Assembly: GCA_022511465.1 (NCBI GenBank)
Contig: JAFLRM010000015.1
Span: 1 to 61,579, forward strand
DNA length: 61,579 nucleotides
DNA from: Acetatifactor sp.
GTDB lineage: Bacteria; Bacillota; Clostridia; Lachnospirales; Lachnospiraceae
Direction of reading: 5' to 3'
In this document: piece after piece, positions 9,135 to 18,886 of the stretch
Layout of the letters: the number at the start of each line of letters is the position of its first letter
Numbering within the stretch: the first letter of the stretch is position 1
Translations under genes and position numbers: made by a program
The notes under the pieces: generated by a model
The model's input: only the letters and a program-made list of their open reading frames with translations
Told to the model about the DNA's origin: nothing
Database searches by the model: none

Positions 9135-10667
9135 TCACAGCCAATAGCTCTGCGCCGGCCTGTAACAGGCAGCCTCCAGAAGATGCTCCGTTTGAATCGT
9201 TTGCGCTCCCTCCAGATCGGCAATGGTGCGCGCCACCTTGAGCAGACGGTGATACCCTCTTGCACTCAAATTCAAACTGTCATAGAGCTGTCCTGCACAT
9301 GCCTGTTCCTCCTCTCCCAGCGGACAATATTGTTCCACATCGGCGGCCTCAATGTCCGCATTGAAGCGACAGTGACTTCCCCGAAAACGTTTCTCCTGGA
9401 TCAACCTGGCCGCCATGACGCGCTCCCTGATCTGTCGGCTGCTCTCCCCCTTTACCTTCGCCCGTATGCTTTCAAGCTCCACCGGACGCAGTTCCACGCA
9501 CAGGTCGATGCGATCCAGCACGGGCCCTGAGATTTTCCCCATATACCGCTTTACTTGGGGTTGCGTACAGTGACAGCGGTTGATATTTGGATAGTAACCG
9601 CAGGGGCACGGATTCATGGCACACACCAGCATAAATTCCGCAGGGTAGGTCACACTGCCGTTCACCCGGGAGACATGTACCCGATGCTCCTCCAGAGGCT
9701 GACGCATTCCGTCCAAGATTCCTCTGGAGAATTCCGGTAATTCATCCAGAAATAGTACTCCCCTGTGTGCCAGAGAAATTACCCCCGGCTTTGGAATAGT
9801 GCTGCCCCCGATGAAGGCTGCCTGTGAGACGGTATGGTGCGGACTCTGAAAAGGTCTGTCCGTCATCAGTGCTTTCTCTCCCAACATTCCGGCCACACTG
9901 TACACCGCGGTCACTTCCAGACTCTCCTCTACTGTAAGCGGTGGCAGGATACCCGGTATGCGCCTTGCGATCATGGACTTTCCGGCACCCGGAGGTCCTG
10001 TCAATAGAAGATTGTGAAAACCTGCTGCCGCAATCTCCGCCGCCCGCTTAGCAGCCTCCTGACCGTTCACCTGAGAGAAATCTTCCTCCGGCTCCCGCCC
10101 GTCGTCAAAAAGCTCTTCGACTTCCACGTGGGCGGGCAAGAGTTCCTGCGCCTTTTCACCATCCCGCAGAAACTGTAAAATCTCACCAATGTTTCCTGCT
10201 CCCCGCACCTTGATTCCCGGTATCACTGCTCCCTCCTGCGCGTTTTCTCTGGGAACAATACACTCCCTTATCCCCAGTCTGGCGGCCTCCCGCACAATGG
10301 GCAAAACGCCCTTCACTCGCCGGATCTCACCGTTTAACCCCAGCTCCCCCAAAAATAGGACATCCTTTGTGGACTCCTCAGAAAAATACTCCATAGATTG
10401 TAAGACCCCCACCGCAATGGGCAGATCAAAAGCAGTACCCTCCTTTCTCTGATCCGCCGGCGAGAGATTGACGGTGATATGTGCACAGGGAATAGGAATC
10501 TTTGCGTTTTTTAACGCTACGCTGACACGCTCTCTGGACTCCCTCACCTCACTGCCCAAGGATCCCACCATGTTGAAGCAGGGAAGCCCCGGCGCAATAT
10601 CCACCTCCACGCCCACCATATACGCCTGGATTCCCACAATCGCACCTGATAGAATTTCGGAATACAT
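9135..10667 (-). CDS. comM: ComM/YifB family AAA+ ATPase (Mg chelatase-like)
   Basis: Hexameric helicase-type ATPase that promotes branch migration when transforming DNA is integrated. 510 aa: N-terminal Lon-protease-like domain (1 to about 170), AAA+ core with Walker A GPPGAGKSM near 224 and LFLDELPEF as Walker B, a cysteine-rich CPCGYY...CHC element, and the C-terminal domain containing RGYHRLLKVARTIADL. ATG has AAAGGAG 8 nt upstream. Together with dprA it suggests at least remnants of natural competence. Confidence 0.95.
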   Translation of the reverse strand: MYSEILSGAIVGIQAYMVGVEVDIAPGLPCFNMVGSLGSEVRESRERVSVALKNAKIPIPCAHITVNLSPADQRKEGTAFDLPIAVGVLQSMEYFSEESTKDVLFLGELGLNGEIRRVKGVLPIVREAARLGIRECIVPRENAQEGAVIPGIKVRGAGNIGEILQFLRDGEKAQELLPAHVEVEELFDDGREPEEDFSQVNGQEAAKRAAEIAAAGFHNLLLTGPPGAGKSMIARRIPGILPPLTVEESLEVTAVYSVAGMLGEKALMTDRPFQSPHHTVSQAAFIGGSTIPKPGVISLAHRGVLFLDELPEFSRGILDGMRQPLEEHRVHVSRVNGSVTYPAEFMLVCAMNPCPCGYYPNINRCHCTQPQVKRYMGKISGPVLDRIDLCVELRPVELESIRAKVKGESSRQIRERVMAARLIQEKRFRGSHCRFNADIEAADVEQYCPLGEEEQACAGQLYDSLNLSARGYHRLLKVARTIADLEGAQTIQTEHLLEAACYRPAQSYWL

Positions 10668-10705
10668 AGATCGATCTCCTTTCTTTAGATGAAAAATTGC
10701 AAATT

Positions 10706-10748
10706 AAAAAGGTGTAAAGCCTTAATAATTCAATAAAGACTTTACACC
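10706..10748 (-). terminator. Terminator of cassette B (GGTGTAAAG repeat)
   Basis: Perfect 9-bp arms GGTGTAAAG (10711-10719) and CTTTACACC (10740-10748) with a 20-nt loop; on the minus strand the stem is followed by TTTTTAATTT. Sequence and layout parallel those of the terminator at 6676-6718. Confidence 0.75.
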
Positions 10749-10776
10749 CCAGTTTATATGTGTCTGTTTCGCTATG

Positions 10777-10968
10777 TCACTCTTTGATTATGTCTAACTC
10801 CGTGAGATTTACCCCTAAAGTAGTTAATATGACCTTCAACTCAATGTATCTGCCCTTCATGGCTTTATATACGTCTGAATCTCTTTCGGCTAGTGTCATA
10901 TAGCTTTGAAGCCTTGCAAACTCTTCAACATTTTTTTGCATTAACTCTTGTTCCGTCATTTCAACCAT
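10777..10968 (-). CDS. Orphan 63-aa protein (cassette B)
   Basis: Small, charged, predicted all-helical protein, starting MVEMTEQELMQKN; not recognised. ATG at 10968 has AGGGG 7 nt upstream; an alternative ATG three codons later has AAAGGATGG before it. The gene is framed by a strong promoter (TTTACA-N17-TATAAT) and a terminator that share the GGTGTAAAGC repeat with cassette A, so it is probably a real expressed cassette gene inserted between the pilT-like gene and comM. Confidence 0.65.
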   Translation of the reverse strand: MVEMTEQELMQKNVEEFARLQSYMTLAERDSDVYKAMKGRYIELKVILTTLGVNLTELDIIKE

Positions 10969-11004
10969 CCTTTCACCCCTTTTCTACAGATTGCTCGTAT
11001 CTAC

Positions 11005-11035
11005 ATTATAGGTTTTTTAATTGGAGGTGTAAAGC
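11005..11035 (-). promoter_or_regulatory. Promoter end of cassette B
   Basis: Minus-strand TTTACA (11028-11033), 17 bp, TATAAT (11005-11010): a consensus-like sigma-A promoter. The -35 lies inside GGTGTAAAGC (11026-11035), an exact copy of the repeat that forms the terminator stem at 10711-10720. Beyond it, 11036-11238 holds no recognisable gene. Confidence 0.75.
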
Positions 11036-11238
11036 CTATATTCAATTATCAAAGTGCTTGAGTGTTAGTGTTTTGTATAAAAACGGAATTGCTGTGGAAG
11101 AAGTTCCACTAGATTAAATAATAGATGTTATTTTATAAGACATCCTTTACATGAAAAACATCAAATTAAAAAGCAAAATTCCAGGGGAGAGCACAATGGC
11201 CTCCGCCACCGTATCTCCTCCCATCCGGTACGCATACA

Positions 11239-12183
11239 TTAAGTTGTCTTTCGCACAGTCTGCGCTGCAGCGCTTCCGCCCTTGGCTCCCCTGAGTGACG
11301 CCCTGGTGGCATCCGTAACGCGCAGTACCTCATAGGAAAGCCCGCGGCTTCCATCTTCCCGCGGAACCAGCCTCTGCACCACCACGGATTGCAATACTCC
11401 CGCAAGACGTCCTCTGATCTGCTGCTGTTGCCCATCGGGAAATCGGTTCAGCAGATAATCCAGTGCACCGTTTGCCCCAGAGGCAGCCACCGCCGTGAAA
11501 ATGAGGCAACCCGCTTCCGCTGCATCCAACGCAGCACAGACGGTATCTCCATCACTCAGCTCTCCCACCATGATCACATCCGGATCTTCCCTGAGCGCCG
11601 ACCGAAGTGCCTGTCCATAACTTCTGGAGTCCAAGCCAATCTCCCGCTGATCCACGATAGAAAGCCCGTGAACATGCAGATACTCGATCGGACTCTCCAG
11701 TGTGATCACATGAGCCTCCCTACTCTTGTTGATCTGATCCACGATCGCAGCCAGTGTGGTAGTCTTACCGCTTCCCACCGGACCTGTGACCAGCACAAGT
11801 CCCTTTTGAAGTCCCGCAAGCTGATGCACCGACTCCGGTGCTCCCAGACTCTCCAATGACGGCACTCTGGGCGTTATCAGGCGAAATGCGAGGGAGACGT
11901 TTCCCCGCTGCTTGTACGCATTGACGCGACAGCGGATCTCTTCAGAGACGGACAAGGCCATATCATACTCTCCCCGATCCTCAAACTGCTGTCTCTGAAC
12001 GTCCTCCATGATACCCACCAGCACATCCAAGGTATCCGTGGGCTGTAATCTTGGAAGATCCATCTCCACCAGCTTCCCCCTCACGCGCATCCGCGGGGAG
12101 GCTCCAACCGTCAGATGCACATCGCTGGCATCCGCCTCCACAGCCATTTTTAAAATTTCTTCCAACGTTCCATTGACAGGCAT
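11239..12183 (-). CDS. PilT/VirB11-like secretion ATPase, divergent
   Basis: 314 aa. N-terminal PAS-like PilT domain (ASDVHLTVGASPRMRVRG), Walker A GPVGSGKTT near 131, Asp box ITLESPIEY and Walker B DPDVIMVGE are clear. The usual MRD after Walker B is LSD, and the histidine box (normally TLHT) reads TAVA, so two hallmark elements are changed. The C-terminus is also shorter than PilT (about 345-350 aa) and ends in an Ala/Gly-rich tail. No pilin, PilB or PilC gene is nearby. Start has AAGGAG 6 nt upstream. It may be an inactive or specialised paralogue of twitching ATPase. Confidence 0.8.
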   Translation of the reverse strand: MPVNGTLEEILKMAVEADASDVHLTVGASPRMRVRGKLVEMDLPRLQPTDTLDVLVGIMEDVQRQQFEDRGEYDMALSVSEEIRCRVNAYKQRGNVSLAFRLITPRVPSLESLGAPESVHQLAGLQKGLVLVTGPVGSGKTTTLAAIVDQINKSREAHVITLESPIEYLHVHGLSIVDQREIGLDSRSYGQALRSALREDPDVIMVGELSDGDTVCAALDAAEAGCLIFTAVAASGANGALDYLLNRFPDGQQQQIRGRLAGVLQSVVVQRLVPREDGSRGLSYEVLRVTDATRASLRGAKGGSAAAQTVRKTT

Positions 12184-12347
12184 TGCAGGCTCCTTTTTGC
12201 GCTATTGTCCTTATGATCGTATGGAGCTTGCTCTGTCCGCTCGCAGTGAGCATTCGGGCAAGCCTCATACCAATCTGTTCATCAGAAAAATGATAAAACA
12301 CTGAGTAGCTACAATTATACTATCATTCGTGGAAAATAACAAGAGTA

Positions 12348-12980
12348 TCAAATACCGAAATTTTGCCGCAGTTTCTGCAGCGCTTTTTTCTCAATTCGCG
12401 ACACATAGCTGCGGGAGATACCAAGGAGCGCACCTATCTCGCTCTGTGTCGCCTCCTGTCGCCCGTTCAGCCCGTAGCGCAGGATCAGGATCTCCCTCTC
12501 CCTGTCCGTCAAACATTCTTGAAGCAGCAAAAAGAGCTTTTTGCAGTTGCGCTCATGCTCCAGCCCCTCCACAATATCCGGCTGCTGCTGTTCGATCACG
12601 TCCACCAGATGGATCTCATTTCCTTCCTTATCCTGCCCGATCGGTTCAAAGTAGGACACTTCCCTGGAGGTCTTTTTCTTACTGCGGATAAACATCAAAA
12701 GTTCGTTGTCTATACAGCGGCAGGCGTAGGTGGCAAGTCTTCCCTTTCCGGCATCAAAGGTATCTACCGCCTTGATCAAACCGATACATCCTATGGAGAT
12801 CAGATCCTCCATATCTTCATCCACGTTTTGGTATTTTTTGGCAATGTGGGCTACTAGACGTAAGTTCCGCTCGATCAGGACATCCTTCGCCATTCTGGCC
12901 TCTTTCTCATTTCCCTCTCGTAGTAGGCGAATATACTCTGCTTCCTCTGCCGAAGTCAGGGGTTTTTGAAAGGTTTTCAA
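12348..12980 (-). CDS. sigK: Sporulation sigma factor SigK
   Basis: Late mother-cell sigma factor, 210 aa. Region 2 (NLRLVAHIAKKYQNVDEDMEDLISIG) and region 4 with the helix-turn-helix GISRSYVSRIEKKAL are intact, and GQDKEGNEIHLVDV is typical of SigK. The protein starts only about six residues before the conserved PLTS, so it has no pro-sequence to be cleaved, and the gene is not split by a skin element. The start codon is TTG with GGAGG about 6 nt upstream. A sigma-E -10-like CATAGAAT lies about 40 nt upstream, but its -35 is poor. Confidence 0.95.
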   Translation of the reverse strand: MKTFQKPLTSAEEAEYIRLLREGNEKEARMAKDVLIERNLRLVAHIAKKYQNVDEDMEDLISIGCIGLIKAVDTFDAGKGRLATYACRCIDNELLMFIRSKKKTSREVSYFEPIGQDKEGNEIHLVDVIEQQQPDIVEGLEHERNCKKLFLLLQECLTDREREILILRYGLNGRQEATQSEIGALLGISRSYVSRIEKKALQKLRQNFGI

Positions 12981-13042
12981 AAATAGCCTCCGTGGATTAC
13001 TCTCAACACTATTCTATGAAAACCCTCTCCCCCAAGTGCCTG

Positions 13043-14203
13043 TCAGTCGAAGAGAAACTGACTCATCACATAGTTGCTCAGGTCAAGTCCACGCCCCGTG
13101 AGCGCCAGATACCGCTCACCGCCCGCATCTTCTATGTGCTCGTACAAAAGGCCATCCTCCAGATTCTTTTGAATGACAGGCCCGTAGACCTCCTCCAAGG
13201 CCACACCGAATTTCTCTGAAAACTCTTGCTTACTGACTCCCTGTGTCATGCGAAGCCCCAAAAACATAAACTCCTCCATCCGCTCCCGCTCGGAAAGCAG
13301 CTCTACTTCTTCCCTGCTTTCCAAGGGTGCCTGAAGATACGCCTGTAAGTCTCTCCCATTGTGGAAGCGGGTATCTTGAAACAGGGATGCCGCGCCAATA
13401 CCAAATCCGATATAGTCCACCCGACGCCAATAGCCGCAGTTGTGTCGGCACTCATAGCCCGGTCGGGCGTAATTGGATATCTCATAGCGAGAGAATCCCG
13501 CCCCCACAAGCCATTTTTCCGTATCCTCATACATCTGTCTCTCACAGTCCTCGTCAGGCAGGAAGAGTTCCCCCCGCCTCTGTCTCTCAAAAAGAGGTGT
13601 ACCCTCCTCCACGATCAGACTGTAGGCGGAAATATGAGTGGGAGGCGGACTTAAAGCGAGCACACACTCCAAAGTCTCATGATAGCTTGCGAGTGTCTGT
13701 TCCGGCAGCGCGCTCATCAGATCTATGTTGATATTGTCAAAACCAGCGGACACCGCGGCATCGTAGGCAGCTAAAAACTGCTCCCACGTGTGGATCCTGC
13801 CAAGTGTCCGAAGCTCCTCATCACGGGCGGACTGCAGCCCTATACTCAGCCGATTGATGCCTGCCTGCCGATAAATTTGAAGACACTCTTCATCCACTGT
13901 TCCCGGATTCACTTCAATGGTGATCTCCGCGTCCTCCTGCACAAAAAAGTGCTCCCGCACCGTTCCAAGAAGCCTCGCCATCCAAGCAGGCTCCACCGTG
14001 GAGGGCGTTCCCCCACCGATAAAAATGGACGAGACCTGATAATCCCGGTACTCGTCCGCTCTTCCTTCCACCTCCGCAAATAGTGCCCTCATATACCTAT
14101 CTTTCGTCCCCATATCCGCCGGTGCCGAAAGGAAGTCACAGTACAGGCATTTTTTCATGCAGAAAGGAATATGAAAATACAATTCCAACGGTTTCTGTTC
14201 CAT
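13043..14203 (-). CDS. hemW: Radical SAM haem chaperone HemW (CPO-III-like)
   Basis: 386 aa. The radical SAM cluster motif CMKKCLYC (Cys15, 19, 22) is followed by GGGTPS and the HNCGYW motif, which marks HemW rather than coproporphyrinogen dehydrogenase HemN. HemW inserts haem into respiratory proteins; in an anaerobe the client is uncertain. The gene is 14 bp after lepA, the standard Firmicute arrangement. hrcA-grpE-dnaK, which follow in Bacillus, are replaced here by sigK. Confidence 0.95.
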   Translation of the reverse strand: MEQKPLELYFHIPFCMKKCLYCDFLSAPADMGTKDRYMRALFAEVEGRADEYRDYQVSSIFIGGGTPSTVEPAWMARLLGTVREHFFVQEDAEITIEVNPGTVDEECLQIYRQAGINRLSIGLQSARDEELRTLGRIHTWEQFLAAYDAAVSAGFDNINIDLMSALPEQTLASYHETLECVLALSPPPTHISAYSLIVEEGTPLFERQRRGELFLPDEDCERQMYEDTEKWLVGAGFSRYEISNYARPGYECRHNCGYWRRVDYIGFGIGAASLFQDTRFHNGRDLQAYLQAPLESREEVELLSERERMEEFMFLGLRMTQGVSKQEFSEKFGVALEEVYGPVIQKNLEDGLLYEHIEDAGGERYLALTGRGLDLSNYVMSQFLFD

Positions 14204-14217
14204 AGCTTTAACCTAGA

Positions 14218-16035
14218 TCATTTGTTGTTGTCCAACTTCAATACGCTCATAAACGCTTTCTGTGGAATCTCCACACTGCCAATCTGGCGCATGCGCTTCT
14301 TGCCCTCTTTCTGTTTCTCCAAGAGCTTCTTCTTGCGGGTGATATCACCACCATAGCACTTCGCCAGCACATCCTTCCGCATGGCCTTCACAGTCTCTCT
14401 GGCGATTATCTTACCGCCCACCGCAGCCTGAATGGGAATCTCAAAGAGGTGTCTGGGAATCTCGTCCTTTAACTTCTCGCACATCTTCCTGCCGCGCTCG
14501 TAGGCGGAAGCCGCGTGTACAATAAAGGACAAAGCGTCCACTTCCTCGCGGTTTATCAGGATGTCCAGTTTCACCAGTTCCGACCTTTCATATCCTTTAA
14601 TGTCATAGTCAAAAGAAGCATAACCTCTGGAGCGGGATTTCAACGCGTCAAAAAAATCATATATAATTTCATTTAGGGGAAGCTCATACTTTAACAGCGC
14701 GCGGGTTCCCTCAATATATTCCATTCCCAGATAGCGGCCTCTTCGCTCCTGGCACAGCTCCATGATGGAACCGATAAACTCCGAAGTCACCATGACTTCC
14801 GCAGTGACGATCGGCTCCTCCATGTAATCAATCTCTGAGGGATCGGGCAGGTTGGAGGGGTTCGTCAGCTCGATCACATCGCCGTTTGTCTTGTGTACTT
14901 TGTAGACAACGCCGGGAGCCGTGGTCACCAGATCCAGATTGTACTCTCTCTCCAGCCGTTCCTGAATGATCTCCAAGTGGAGTAATCCCAAAAAACCGCA
15001 CCTAAAGCCAAACCCCAGCGCGATGGAAGTCTCCGGCTCATAGTTTAGGGAGGCGTCATTTAGCTGCAGTTTCTCCAGCGCGTCCCTGAGATCAGGATAC
15101 TTTGCACCGTCCGCCGGGTAAAGTCCGCAGTACACCATGGACAGCACCTTCTTATAGCCGGGCAGTGGCGATTCACAGGGGTTGTCCGCATCCGTCACCG
15201 TATCACCTACCGCGGTGTCCTTCACATTTTTGATGGAGGCAGTGATATAACCCACCATACCTGCGGAGAGCTCCTCGCAGGGGATGAACTGGCCGGCTCC
15301 AAAGTATCCCACCTCCACCACTTCCTGCTTGGCTCCGGTAGCCATCAGGCGAATGTTGGTGCCTTTCTTCACGGTCCCTTCCATCACACGGCAGAAAATA
15401 ATAACACCCTTGTAGGGATCGTAGAGAGAGTCAAAGATCAGCGCTTTTAACGGCGCATTCAGCTCTCCCTCCGGTGCGGGAATCTTTCGCACGATCTGCT
15501 CCAACACCTCATCGATCCCAATACCGTTCTTGGCAGAGATCCGGGGGGCATCCTGCGCCTCAATACCGATGACATCCTCGATCTCGTCGATGACCTGCTG
15601 GGGCTGGGCGCTTGGGAGATCGATCTTGTTGATCACAGGAAACACATCCAGATCATGATCCAGCGCCAGGTAGACGTTAGCCAAAGTCTGTGCCTCTATG
15701 CCCTGTGCCGCATCCACCACGAGGATCGCACCGTCACAGGCCGCCAGAGAGCGACTGACCTCATAGTTAAAATCCACATGTCCAGGCGTGTCGATCAGGT
15801 TGAAGATATACTCTTCTCCGTCCTTCGCTTTGTATACGGTGCGCACTGCCTGAGCCTTGATGGTGATGCCTCTTTCCCGCTCCAGCTCCATATTGTCCAG
15901 AACCTGATCCTGCATCTCCCTGCTGGTGAGCAGACCGGTCTGCTCAATAATACGGTCTGCTAATGTGGACTTGCCGTGATCTATATGAGCAACGATACAA
16001 AAGTTGCGAATTTTACTTTGATCGATGGATGCCAT
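14218..16035 (-). CDS. lepA: Elongation factor 4 (back-translocating GTPase)
   Basis: 605 aa, normal length. G1 AHIDHGKST (residues 16-24), G3 DTPGHVDF and G4 NKIDLP are followed by EF-G-like domains and the LepA-specific C-terminal domain with [19 protein letters not shown]. It acts on ribosomes stalled in translocation. ATG at 16035 gives the family N-terminus [12 protein letters not shown]; a 20-residue upstream extension lacks support. The gene starts 56 bp after spoIIP ends. Confidence 0.98.
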   Translation of the reverse strand: MASIDQSKIRNFCIVAHIDHGKSTLADRIIEQTGLLTSREMQDQVLDNMELERERGITIKAQAVRTVYKAKDGEEYIFNLIDTPGHVDFNYEVSRSLAACDGAILVVDAAQGIEAQTLANVYLALDHDLDVFPVINKIDLPSAQPQQVIDEIEDVIGIEAQDAPRISAKNGIGIDEVLEQIVRKIPAPEGELNAPLKALIFDSLYDPYKGVIIFCRVMEGTVKKGTNIRLMATGAKQEVVEVGYFGAGQFIPCEELSAGMVGYITASIKNVKDTAVGDTVTDADNPCESPLPGYKKVLSMVYCGLYPADGAKYPDLRDALEKLQLNDASLNYEPETSIALGFGFRCGFLGLLHLEIIQERLEREYNLDLVTTAPGVVYKVHKTNGDVIELTNPSNLPDPSEIDYMEEPIVTAEVMVTSEFIGSIMELCQERRGRYLGMEYIEGTRALLKYELPLNEIIYDFFDALKSRSRGYASFDYDIKGYERSELVKLDILINREEVDALSFIVHAASAYERGRKMCEKLKDEIPRHLFEIPIQAAVGGKIIARETVKAMRKDVLAKCYGGDITRKKKLLEKQKEGKKRMRQIGSVEIPQKAFMSVLKLDNNK

Positions 16036-16091
16036 ATCTTTTCTCTGCCTTCCTGTATATACACATTTACAATTCAGTGTACCAGAATTTG

Positions 16092-17369
16092 TCACTGTTG
16101 TCCAGATAATACCATATTCAGTATGTGTGCGATGGGATCACAGGCATTCATGGCTTCCTCCACCGTGTTGTTCTGGGCACCCAGCTCGATCAGAAGGCTC
16201 TGCGGGCGCAAATGCATATTATAGCGATAGCCTTTCAGATAAATCTTGCGTGCAAGCCCCGGGTAATAGCTTTCCGCCATCAGCTGCATTTGAAAAGAGA
16301 AGGCCAGATTCTCCTCCTGATACTCGTTGACCAGATAGGAGATGCTCCCCGTCCTTCTGGTACGGCTGAGTCCGTTGAAAAGCATAAACCGGGCGGTTGG
16401 CCTTCCATCCAGATCCATCGCCAGTCTCGTCTCCTCCGGCATCTCGTCTCTATGTAGATCGATCACCACCTGAATGGAGGGGTTCTCTTTAAGCACTTGC
16501 TCAATGTCCGGCAAGGCTGTAGAATAAGCATCATCTCTGGACTCCACATCATATTTTCCCTTGTGGTGAAGCACTTGATAACCGTACTGTTCGGTCAGTA
16601 TCTGCGCCAGCCGATCCCCCACTCCAATGATCGATGTACTCTCATCCCCGGGAACTGAGTCCGCAAAGGTTTCCTGAGAGTGAGTGTGATAGATCAGGAT
16701 CTGCGGTCCTTCTGAAGCTTTGTTTACCGTCATATCGTAGGACATCAGCGTGTCAACATCCAGCTGATCGCTGCTTGCCATGGTGTTGCCATCCACCGTA
16801 TAAAAATTTTGTACCAATGTGTCATAATCCCGCAACGCCTCCAGATCAATGAGATTCTGTTTGGCAGTGTGAGGAACAAAAATTCCGCCCTTAGCACTCT
16901 CCTGTTCCGCCAGGGCTCTCAGTGCCGCCTCATTTTCCGCCTGCAATAAGGCACTCATATCTTCGGATATCGTTTCCTCCCCCCACTCCTGTGATAGGGC
17001 ACTGTCTGCAGAAAACTCATCGTCCTCCCTGACACGCTCCTCCATGGAAATCTCCAACTCCCGGAAGGCGAGCTCCTCCATGGACGGTGCCAGCACCTGC
17101 GCATAGCCATACAGAGGCATCACTTCTATAATTTGACTCTGAAACAGGGTGGGTTCTTCTTCCAGCAAGACGGCGGTAGGAAGAAATTGTTCGTACAGAG
17201 AGCTGCAAAGCTCCTGCGCAAACACCCTTTGCGCCGCTTCCCCTATGGACTCCTCCGACAAGGTGAGCGTTCTGCCCACGATCAATCCAAGCATCAACAC
17301 CCCCACCGTCATCAACATCCACAAGGCTTTTTTTCTTATTTCTTGGTGTCTGCTTACGGCTATACGCAC
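16092..17369 (-). CDS. spoIIP: Stage II sporulation protein P
   Basis: Peptidoglycan amidase/endopeptidase of the SpoIIDMP engulfment machine in the mother-cell membrane. 425 aa: transmembrane anchor near residues 13-33, a variable middle, and the catalytic region with [10 protein letters not shown] (near 223), VIDLHRDE (near 301) and [15 protein letters not shown] at the end. Start codon is GTG, directly after AAAGGA, so the true start is not certain. A weak sigma-E-like CATATATAT occurs in the 80-bp gap after gpr. The order gpr-spoIIP-lepA-hemW is conserved with Bacillus. Confidence 0.95.
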   Translation of the reverse strand: MRIAVSRHQEIRKKALWMLMTVGVLMLGLIVGRTLTLSEESIGEAAQRVFAQELCSSLYEQFLPTAVLLEEEPTLFQSQIIEVMPLYGYAQVLAPSMEELAFRELEISMEERVREDDEFSADSALSQEWGEETISEDMSALLQAENEAALRALAEQESAKGGIFVPHTAKQNLIDLEALRDYDTLVQNFYTVDGNTMASSDQLDVDTLMSYDMTVNKASEGPQILIYHTHSQETFADSVPGDESTSIIGVGDRLAQILTEQYGYQVLHHKGKYDVESRDDAYSTALPDIEQVLKENPSIQVVIDLHRDEMPEETRLAMDLDGRPTARFMLFNGLSRTRRTGSISYLVNEYQEENLAFSFQMQLMAESYYPGLARKIYLKGYRYNMHLRPQSLLIELGAQNNTVEEAMNACDPIAHILNMVLSGQQ

Positions 17370-17449
17370 TCCTTTCCCATATTTGTCTACTTATATATAT
17401 GCGATAGTCCAATGTTCCATACCACATCATCTCCCGCTCTTCCCAGCGC

Positions 17450-18367
17450 TTACGCCATAGCCCTCTCCATAGCAATGTTGATCCCTTCCGAAACCGTAAA
17501 ACTGACGCGCTTGATCACAGCATCAATATCCTTACCCGTCATATACATATTGTTGAGCTCCGCCATGGTCATGCTCTGCTGTCCCACATATTTCAGACCG
17601 TCAAACTCCTCGTCGCGGAGAAGCTGATCCAACGCATCGCCCACGATCGTAGCGGCATCCACCACGGTGGGTACACCGATAGCGATAACCGGAACGCCCA
17701 AGCTCTCCTCCGTCAGGGCGTTTCGATGGTTTCCCACTCCGGAGCCCGGCTGGATACCCGTGTTAGTAATCTGTATCGTACGGTTGAGGCGCCTGGTGTT
17801 ACGTGCTGCCAACGCATCGATGACGATCAGCACGTCCGGCTTGGTCTCCGCCACCACGCCCTTTACGATCTCCGCAGTCTCCATGCCGGTTTTGGCCATG
17901 ACGCCCGGCTCGATGCTGCTCACCAGATTCATCCGGCTGCAGTTGTAAGCTGCTTTCCCGTAATTTTTTACAACATGACGGGTGATAAACAGATTGTCCA
18001 CCACCTGTGGGCCCAGCGCATCAGCCGTCACCTCGCGGTTTCCCAGCCCTACCACCAGGATGGACTGCTCACTCTCTGCGTTTGGTATCATTTGCAACAA
18101 TTCCTCCGCCAGACAATCCGAAATCTCTCGATGATAATCCTCATCCGGCTCCACCAATGCCGGAGCTTCCATGGTCACATAGACACCCATGGGCTTTCCC
18201 ATGATCTTTGCCGCATTTTTCGTGTCGATCATAACCTTGGTCACCTGAATATCTTCTGCTTCCTTATAGTATTCCTCCACTCTGACACCGCGCATGGAGC
18301 CGTCTGCATCGCTGATACTCTCTCTCGCTTCCAGTGCCAGATCTGTCCTTACTTGAAAACTCCCCAT
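17450..18367 (-). CDS. gpr: Germination protease GPR
   Basis: Spore protease that degrades small acid-soluble proteins at germination (about 305 aa). Begins MGSFQVRTDLALEA, where VRTDLALE matches the family N-terminus. VVGLGNREVTADALGPQVV and VLIVIDALAARNTRRL are typical core motifs. Two ATGs are adjacent; the second has GAGG at 6 nt. A longer reading frame to 18454 runs into AT-rich promoter DNA. With this start the pro-segment before the processing site is only about six residues. A sigma-G -10-like CATGATA lies just upstream without a good -35. Confidence 0.94.
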   Translation of the reverse strand: MGSFQVRTDLALEARESISDADGSMRGVRVEEYYKEAEDIQVTKVMIDTKNAAKIMGKPMGVYVTMEAPALVEPDEDYHREISDCLAEELLQMIPNAESEQSILVVGLGNREVTADALGPQVVDNLFITRHVVKNYGKAAYNCSRMNLVSSIEPGVMAKTGMETAEIVKGVVAETKPDVLIVIDALAARNTRRLNRTIQITNTGIQPGSGVGNHRNALTEESLGVPVIAIGVPTVVDAATIVGDALDQLLRDEEFDGLKYVGQQSMTMAELNNMYMTGKDIDAVIKRVSFTVSEGINIAMERAMA

Positions 18368-18438
18368 CATCTGCCTCTTTCCCTCGTATAATACAATATC
18401 ATGCACTTTATTTTTTGTAGAAAAATCAAAAATATGTA

Positions 18439-18467
18439 TTGACAAACCCGCCAATTTTGACTAAACT
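18439..18467 (+). promoter_or_regulatory. Promoter of rpsT
   Basis: TTGACA (18439-18444), 17 bp, TAAACT (18462-18467) on the plus strand, about 95 nt before the start codon; divergent from gpr. Confidence 0.55.
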
Positions 18468-18561
18468 ACAATAGTATGTTTGCATTAGTCTTCCGTGTCT
18501 GGCTAAGGCGAAACATTTTCAGAAAATAATAATCGATTGTATACAAATGGAGGTGTACGAC

Positions 18562-18825
18562 TTGGCTAACATCAAATCTGCAAAGAAAAGAATCTTAGTA
18601 AACCGCACCAGGGCTGATAGAAACAAGGCTATCAGATCCGGCGTAAAGACAGCGATCAAGAAGGTATTCGCTGCTATTGAGTCCGGCGACAAGGCAGCTG
18701 CAAGCACCGAGCTTAACTCTGCGATCAAGGTGATCGAGATGGCCGCTTCCAAGGGTGTTTACCATAAGAACAACGCTGCGAGAAAGGTTTCCCGCATCAC
18801 TAAGGCAGTCAATCATATGGCATAA
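18562..18825 (+). CDS. rpsT: Ribosomal protein S20
   Basis: 87 aa, small-subunit primary binding protein. Sequence MANIKSAKKRILVNRTRADR is the standard S20 N-terminus. The start is the TTG at 18562, which has GGAGGTG 6 nt upstream; the ATG at 18547 overlaps that ribosome binding site and would add five foreign residues. Divergent to gpr, as in Bacillus. Confidence 0.97.
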   Translation: MANIKSAKKRILVNRTRADRNKAIRSGVKTAIKKVFAAIESGDKAAASTELNSAIKVIEMAASKGVYHKNNAARKVSRITKAVNHMA

Positions 18826-18829
18826 AAAG

Positions 18830-18866
18830 AGAGCATCCATACCGTCATGTGGATGCTCTTTCTTAT
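18830..18866 (+). terminator. rpsT terminator
   Basis: Perfect 10-bp stem AGAGCATCCA / TGGATGCTCT (18830-18839, 18850-18859) with a 10-nt loop and a TTCTTAT tail, five bases after the rpsT stop. Confidence 0.9.
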
Positions 18867-18886
18867 CCTCATTTTAATAACATGCG

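Noticed and set aside
11166..11435. 89-aa minus-strand open frame overlapping the pilT-like gene
   Set aside because: Mostly a shadow of the ATPase gene; only its last 25 codons extend past the stop, and they do not match a PilT C-terminus convincingly.
17370..17449. Sigma-E promoter for spoIIP
   Set aside because: CATATATAT is an acceptable -10, but no -35 of the KMATATT type is at the right distance, so it is mentioned only as weak.
18367..18454. N-terminal extension of GPR
   Set aside because: The extra 29 codons lie in AT-rich promoter DNA, and a Shine-Dalgarno precedes the internal ATG pair.
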